DNA of 31,819 nucleotides. Origin: a virus. Shown here in pieces: positions 26,860 through 31,819 of this stretch (positions within the stretch are counted from its first letter, which is position 1; the number at the start of each line of letters is the position of its first letter). The notes under the pieces are model-generated. The model was not told the DNA's origin and did not search any database. It saw nothing but the letters and a program-made list of their open reading frames with translations. The position numbers and the translations under genes are program-made. The DNA lies in IMG/VR virus record IMGVR_UViG_3300047562_001735, positions 1 through 31,819 of that record; one strand, written 5' to 3'.

Positions 26860-28803
26860 TTATCCGTTTTCTCTATCAGTGTTTGCTTTATTGCTCTTTT
26901 CCTTAGCAACGTTTTCGTGGTCTCGCCATGGTTCATGCACTGGTTTGCGTTTAACAATATCATACGTATCTGGTACTTGATACCAGTTGAATTTTTCCCA
27001 TTGTGCAGTTTGACTCGTATCCGGATTCGGCCATAAAGGTAAGTCTTGTGTTGGTCTTCCAGGTTGTGGTATTAGCGTTTGTGCTGACATTGAGGTTGTT
27101 GCATCAACAGCACCCGGTCCAGGTAAGTTTAAATGCACTGCACTTGTACCATCAACATAAACAGTAGAAGGTGTTGTAAAGTGCATATCTGCCTGTGTTT
27201 TAACATTAATGTCTTCTAAAGTTTGAACATAAATTTGACCATTTGTTTTAACATGAATTTGTCCTGTTTGCGGACCATCAGAAGTTAATCTTACATCATA
27301 TCGAGGTAATCCTTCTGCGGTTACAGTTAAACTTTCTGCCCACGGAACAACTGTCCAGAAATCTACATTCGGTGGATCAATAACTATTCTTTCAGGATAC
27401 TTAACGTTTCGTCCTATACATTCATAGATTGTTAACACACCATCTTCATCGGGTGCTATAACACGCATACCTAATTGATATACATGACCAGGAACGTGTG
27501 TATTTGCAAATGATTGAGGTGAATTTGCTTTCAAATCAATATTTTCTGTTGCTGATAATCTAATTGTGCTAACCGCAGATACATCAAAGTTTTCTGTTTT
27601 AAGATACGTGTTGTGTTTTGCCAGTGTACGAATATTGTGTGCATTGATACTTAAATCATTAATTTCTACATTGGTGTTAGTTGCTCTTAAATCAATTTCG
27701 CCCCTAACTTCAACTGTTGCGTTTGCTCCGGTGATGCTTCTTAAAAATTTATTTTCTAATTGCATTCTTTCTGTTGCTTTAATATTCACGTTGCGTTTTG
27801 CTTCAAGGTTAATATCTCTATCTGCAACAAAATTAAAATCATTTTTTGTATGAACTGAAATGCTGTCATTAGCAAAAATATCAATCTTGCCATCAGCAGT
27901 TAATTCTACCCAAGCAGTTCCTTTTGCATTACCGATATAAATTAAATCGTCTGTGTCGTGTAATAATATTTGATGACCTTTGCTCGAACGTAGTCTTACT
28001 AAATTGTTAAGACCTTGTTCATCACCATCGTCCATGACAAATACATGGCCACCTAGATTTGTTACCTTAAGTGGTATCTTATTAGGACCTACTAATTTTT
28101 TATCAAAAGTATCTTGACTTACAGCACCAGGTGTATTAATACCAAAAATTCTATTGGATGGATCTCTAGTAAAACTAGATGTGGTAGTTCCTCTAACTGT
28201 ATCAACTAATAGTCCTTGTGCTTTTAAAATATTAGCAAATGGATGTATCGGTCTTCTCTCGTCACCTAATGCAATCTGTCCTTGTTGTTGTTTTTTATTA
28301 AATTCTCCAGCAGGTAAACCATTAGGAGAACTGTAAGAATTAAATGTTTGATTGTCTGCTGTAATAGCCGTTGATATTGCATAATCAGGGACAGCATGAG
28401 CCATTCCTGGTTCTATAAAATATCCTATCCAGTACCCTTGAGACACATCGTTGTTTGGACAAATAACCAATCCTTTTGTGCCTATTTGTGGTGCAGGAAA
28501 CACCATACCGTATGCCTGTTGTGAATCACCAAAACGCTGTGGATCATCTCCAGCATTTCTATAATCCTTTAAACTATAAAAAGGATACAACATACGCACA
28601 GAAGACTGTCCTAATGATGTTTCTCTATCTGTTTCAAAGGAAGAAAACAAAGAAACTCTAAAAGATCCTTGCTTTTGATAATCAACCGTGCTTTCAACAA
28701 CACCAATAAAAGGACCTTTGGCTTCTGACTGTGCGACCTTCTCCTGTTTCGCCGAGGATAACGGTCTATTGTTTCTTGTCTGTCTATTAAAAAACTCTGG
28801 CAT
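26860..28803 (-). CDS. gp5: gp5-like baseplate hub spike protein (OB fold plus beta-helix, no lysozyme)
   Basis: This 647-residue protein has an OB-fold domain at about 30-135 (GPFIGVVESTVDYQKQGSFR, then GTKGLVICPNNDVSQGYWIG). A linker follows (140-245). A VgrG/gp5-type beta-helix starts at GGHVFVMDDG (251-260). It runs through TAWVELTADGKIDIFAND and alternating strands (DINLEAKRNVNIKATERMQL, EIDLRATNTNVEINDLSINA) to about 427. Residues 437-490 form an inserted CBM-like module (YQLGMRVIA, TIYECIG, FWTVVPW), after which beta-helix strands resume (GQIHVKTNGQIYVQTLEDIN). The C-terminus has KPVHEPWRDHEN (620-631), which I associate with marine T4-like gp5. The trimeric spike would puncture the outer membrane. 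The T4 lysozyme domain that normally separates OB fold and beta-helix is absent. It starts 8 bp after the preceding gene with TAGGAT. Confidence 0.88.
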   Translation of the reverse strand: MPEFFNRQTRNNRPLSSAKQEKVAQSEAKGPFIGVVESTVDYQKQGSFRVSLFSSFETDRETSLGQSSVRMLYPFYSLKDYRNAGDDPQRFGDSQQAYGMVFPAPQIGTKGLVICPNNDVSQGYWIGYFIEPGMAHAVPDYAISTAITADNQTFNSYSSPNGLPAGEFNKKQQQGQIALGDERRPIHPFANILKAQGLLVDTVRGTTTSSFTRDPSNRIFGINTPGAVSQDTFDKKLVGPNKIPLKVTNLGGHVFVMDDGDEQGLNNLVRLRSSKGHQILLHDTDDLIYIGNAKGTAWVELTADGKIDIFANDSISVHTKNDFNFVADRDINLEAKRNVNIKATERMQLENKFLRSITGANATVEVRGEIDLRATNTNVEINDLSINAHNIRTLAKHNTYLKTENFDVSAVSTIRLSATENIDLKANSPQSFANTHVPGHVYQLGMRVIAPDEDGVLTIYECIGRNVKYPERIVIDPPNVDFWTVVPWAESLTVTAEGLPRYDVRLTSDGPQTGQIHVKTNGQIYVQTLEDINVKTQADMHFTTPSTVYVDGTSAVHLNLPGPGAVDATTSMSAQTLIPQPGRPTQDLPLWPNPDTSQTAQWEKFNWYQVPDTYDIVKRKPVHEPWRDHENVAKEKSNKANTDRENG

Positions 28804-28811
28804 TTGTTATC

Positions 28812-31800
28812 CTATACACTTGTTGTTTCATTTTTCTTTGCTTTGTCAACGGCACTTGCAACATCAGTTGCACTAGGAGGTGCTTTACCTGATACATTAG
28901 TTATTGCATCCGTAACCGTACCAACACCACCTTTGATTGCTCCAACAATATTTCCTATTGTTCCTTTAATCGCCCCTGTAACATTGCTAACAACCGTACC
29001 AACACCATTTGCAACATTACCAGCGGCACTTGATGCTTGTTTGGCCGCTTCATTAATAAAGTTCGATCCTGATTTAATTGGACCAATTTCAGACGCATCG
29101 TTAAGTTGTGCTGTTGATAGTTTGTCGGTATTAACTTCCAGACTAGGTTTAGTATCCATTTTGTTAGTTTGTGTTTCATCACCCGGTTTAAGCAACGGAT
29201 TAGGAACAGATGTAAGTTGAATAGTCGCTTCAGCAACACCTTGTTTAACAAAGTCATTTTTCTGATTTTGTCTTCTAACCAACTGCAACATTTGTTTAAA
29301 CTGCCCTTCAGAAAATTGATTTTCAACCAATGTTACTCTGTATAATCCACTGTACCTTGATGGTTGTGGAAGTGCAACAAATTTAGCACCTGATTCTAAT
29401 TCTTCTGCTGTTGGTGTGTCTCCCGGAAAACCAAAGTTAAAAATAATATCGCACTCATGTGAAAATATATTTGCTTCTCCGTCGTTAGTTTCTTTTTCCT
29501 CTGTGACTGCTCTAGTATCAATACCAGTTCCTACTAAAAATACAGGATCTCCCACAATTTGTAATTTTGCATTTAGTAGTCCTCTTTCAGTTCCGTTATA
29601 TAAACTGTCATGCAATAACTCAGCAATCTGTGTCGCGTTGTCTGTTGGCATACCAGAACCTTTATTTCTATTCTGTGGAACACCTTCTGACATTTGTTCA
29701 ATACCTACCGCATTGAATAGATCTGTTAATGCATTTGTATTTTTAATAACCGTTTCTGTTTTTTCAGCAGTAGCAGGTGCCGTTTCACCTTTGGCTTGTT
29801 GATTCACTGACTTCGCACTCATTTGAACAAACAAGTTATTATATTCTATGTCAAAGTCTAAAACATCAATATTTTTTCCTGTGTAGATATAGTTGTATTC
29901 TCGAACAGCACGTTTCAATGCTTTGTCATAATTGAACACTCCTTGTATTCCGTATTGTGCCGCAAGTTTGCTGTAATGAATTTTATAAGGAACAATTAGA
30001 TAATGAAATTCATACACAGGTGTATGATAATAACTGTCATATCCTATCGGCTTAGCAAACTTATCAATCCTATACCAAGGAATATAATGATTTGTTTTAA
30101 TTTCATTGAATACTTTGCTGTTTCCTTGATCTGCTAGTCCGGTTGCATAATCGCTATCTAGTATAATATTATGAATGTTACTTTCTAGTGTTGTTCCTTT
30201 TTTAAACTGCCATGCTTTCTTTCCAGACCCGTATCTTTTATATTTTTGTGTTGCTGTGGTGTTTAAAGAATCAGCGGATTTCTTGTATCGGTTTCCATAA
30301 AACTCAATGTCTCGTTGTGCATTGTTTAGTCTTAACTGTTCTTTGTTAAGTTCTTTAATTTTTATATCTAAACTTTCTTTTGCTTCTTTTTCTTTTTTAA
30401 GCACATCAGGAGTTTTACTGTATGTTGTTGCTTGAATTGCTTGTGGATCATATCCATATGTGTAATAAGGATAAGTTGTTTGGTCGTCATCATAAGCAGA
30501 CTGATCTGCTTTTTCATTGTAATTAATAGTACCACCAATTTTCTTTGATAGTTCATCCACTTCTTTTCTTAAAACGTTTATTATTTTTTGTGCGTCTTGT
30601 GCTTCTTTTTGTGCTTTGGCTAGTTTCGGGGCAATGTCTTTGTCTAATACTTCTTTTTCTGCTTTGATTGCTTCACTAATTTCAGGAACTTCAAAATGTC
30701 CTGAATACGTAAATTCAGTTTCACGCATTCCTGCTTTTGAAAAATCATTTTGATATGCTAATTCAAATTGTTCTTTTTGTTGCTTGGTTATGGCCGTCAT
30801 TCCAGATACAGGATTATTAGATTTAATTAAGGGCACTTCACCTGCTAACCAAGTTTCAAAATTAACCGCTTGTAAATCAAATTGACCATTATATCCTGAT
30901 GGAAACCAAACACACCATCGATGCGGTTGGAAATCACTTACTTTTAATCCTTCTGATTTTGCCTGAGCAATTTGTTCTTCACGCTGTCTTCGAATTGCGT
31001 CGTCTATTTTTTCAGGAACTTTTAATCCTGTTTTACTTTCACCTTTAGCATCACTCATCTTTTTTTGATAAACGTTATTATGTTTTAAAAACATATCATA
31101 TATCACTTTACCAACTGTCAATAGATAATCGCTAGGACCATTAAGGTTGTCAACTAATTGTGTTACACCCGGTTTATTTGCTTCTAGATGACCTCTACTA
31201 CTAAAGTTAACGCTGTACCTAGCACCTGCTTCTGTTACTTTCATTGAACTCTTTGTGATCATTATTGGAAAATAACGTGTTGATCTAGGAACTGTCATTG
31301 TTCTGTTTTCTGTAACACCCCCTAGTGCTTCATGTCCAACAAAGGATATTACAAGTAGAAAAGGTGCGGCGGCATAACTTGGATGACCTGCGTGTCTTGC
31401 CGCATTGAATAAAGATTCATAAAACCCGCCAACCCCTAATGGTTCAAGAACTTCAAAAGTTCCGGTTGTTAGGTTACCACCGGATGGACTGTTTACACCC
31501 ATATAGGTTTGAAAGGTTAAATTCTCAATAAAAAGATCTTTAGTCCTTTGATCGGTGGCTTTAAAAGTATAATCGTCGCCGCCATCAAAGTCTCCATAGG
31601 TACTTGCCGACCTTGCATATCCTCCGGTTTTGGCAACAATATAAAAAGGACTTTGTTCTACGCCGCCTTCTGTAACTACTTTCCCTATATAACTGTTAGG
31701 ATCTTTTATTTGTTCATTTGATAAACTTGTTAATGTAATAATATAATTGTAAGAGTTATAATTGTGTAATATGTTATTGCCAGGTTTATCTTTTCTTGCT

Positions 31801-31819
31801 CCGGTGCCGGCCAAAGAAA
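28812..31819 (-). CDS. Large putative baseplate-hub structural protein (5' end off the window)
   Basis: The frame runs open to the right edge. A TTG at 31814 could serve as start, but the preceding codon is also open and no ribosome-binding site is visible, so the true start may lie outside the window. About 1000 residues are seen. Residues 15-215 form a beta-rich domain (NYNSYNYIITLTSL, PLGVGGFYESLFNAARHAGH, PFLLVISFVGHEALGGVTEN). Residues about 375-430 and 468-515 are strongly predicted by eye as coiled coil (KLAKAQKEAQDAQKIINVLR; KEAKESLDIKIKELNKEQLR). Residues 813-855 contain SGLYRVTLVENQFSEGQFKQ and MLQLVRRQ, a pattern seen in tail-hub proteins. The last 70 residues are Gly/Ala/Val-rich. 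Because it directly precedes gp5 by 8 bp, I infer a hub or hub-adaptor role (T4 gp27-like position). Homology to gp27 is not shown. Confidence 0.7.
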   Translation of the reverse strand, partial: SLAGTGARKDKPGNNILHNYNSYNYIITLTSLSNEQIKDPNSYIGKVVTEGGVEQSPFYIVAKTGGYARSASTYGDFDGGDDYTFKATDQRTKDLFIENLTFQTYMGVNSPSGGNLTTGTFEVLEPLGVGGFYESLFNAARHAGHPSYAAAPFLLVISFVGHEALGGVTENRTMTVPRSTRYFPIMITKSSMKVTEAGARYSVNFSSRGHLEANKPGVTQLVDNLNGPSDYLLTVGKVIYDMFLKHNNVYQKKMSDAKGESKTGLKVPEKIDDAIRRQREEQIAQAKSEGLKVSDFQPHRWCVWFPSGYNGQFDLQAVNFETWLAGEVPLIKSNNPVSGMTAITKQQKEQFELAYQNDFSKAGMRETEFTYSGHFEVPEISEAIKAEKEVLDKDIAPKLAKAQKEAQDAQKIINVLRKEVDELSKKIGGTINYNEKADQSAYDDDQTTYPYYTYGYDPQAIQATTYSKTPDVLKKEKEAKESLDIKIKELNKEQLRLNNAQRDIEFYGNRYKKSADSLNTTATQKYKRYGSGKKAWQFKKGTTLESNIHNIILDSDYATGLADQGNSKVFNEIKTNHYIPWYRIDKFAKPIGYDSYYHTPVYEFHYLIVPYKIHYSKLAAQYGIQGVFNYDKALKRAVREYNYIYTGKNIDVLDFDIEYNNLFVQMSAKSVNQQAKGETAPATAEKTETVIKNTNALTDLFNAVGIEQMSEGVPQNRNKGSGMPTDNATQIAELLHDSLYNGTERGLLNAKLQIVGDPVFLVGTGIDTRAVTEEKETNDGEANIFSHECDIIFNFGFPGDTPTAEELESGAKFVALPQPSRYSGLYRVTLVENQFSEGQFKQMLQLVRRQNQKNDFVKQGVAEATIQLTSVPNPLLKPGDETQTNKMDTKPSLEVNTDKLSTAQLNDASEIGPIKSGSNFINEAAKQASSAAGNVANGVGTVVSNVTGAIKGTIGNIVGAIKGGVGTVTDAITNVSGKAPPSATDVASAVDKAKKNETTSV

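Noticed and set aside
29416-29802. Plus-strand frame of 128 codons opposite the hub gene, with hydrophobic stretches
   Set aside because: It is antisense to well-supported coding sequence and has no ribosome-binding site or recognisable domain.
1-31819. CRISPR arrays, tRNA genes, insertion sequences or hairpin terminators
   Set aside because: I looked for short spaced repeats, cloverleaf-like segments, transposase motifs and GC-rich stem plus T-run in the short gaps and saw none that stood out.

Overview
The window reads as one tail and baseplate module from a T4-like (Tevenvirinae-type) marine myovirus. It is AT-rich by eye. Every real gene lies on the minus strand, so transcription runs from high to low coordinates. 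The genes are packed end to end with gaps of 0 to 33 bp. No stretch of 300 bp lacks a gene, and I saw no tRNA, CRISPR array, insertion sequence or convincing terminator. The recognisable T4 order gp5 - gp25 - gp6, followed by a giant virion protein and a row of tail-fibre paralogues, resembles cyanophages and pelagiphages. The host itself cannot be read from this window; a marine cyanobacterium or SAR11-like bacterium is an inference.

Layout, in the direction of transcription. Positions 31819-28812 hold a large putative baseplate-hub protein whose 5' end runs off the window. Positions 28803-26860 hold a gp5-like central spike with an OB domain and beta-helix but no lysozyme. Positions 26836-26396 hold gp25. 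Positions 26362-22969 hold gp6, broken into two frames near 25645-25668. Positions 22955-8796 hold a single 4719-residue virion protein, nearly half the window. It carries a cupredoxin-like domain with a complete type-1 copper ligand set, carbohydrate-binding-like modules, a seven-blade FG-GAP propeller, Gly-Tyr repeats, a YHYH domain and C-terminal beta-sandwich repeats. Positions 8791-8117 hold a conserved small structural protein.

Four tandem fibre paralogues follow (8114-6127, 6127-4319, 4309-1952 and 958 off the left edge). They share an N-terminal double module and differ in their tips. The first ends in a tail-collar tip that a one-base frame break near 6316-6323 removes. Between the third and fourth fibres sit a 2-oxoglutarate/Fe(II) oxygenase and a small unrecognised protein.

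Together the genes would build the baseplate hub, spike and wedges plus the distal receptor-binding apparatus. The most notable points are the domain content of the giant protein, the oxygenase embedded among fibre genes, and the two frame breaks. Each break sits at a point where the other frame continues recognisable family sequence.
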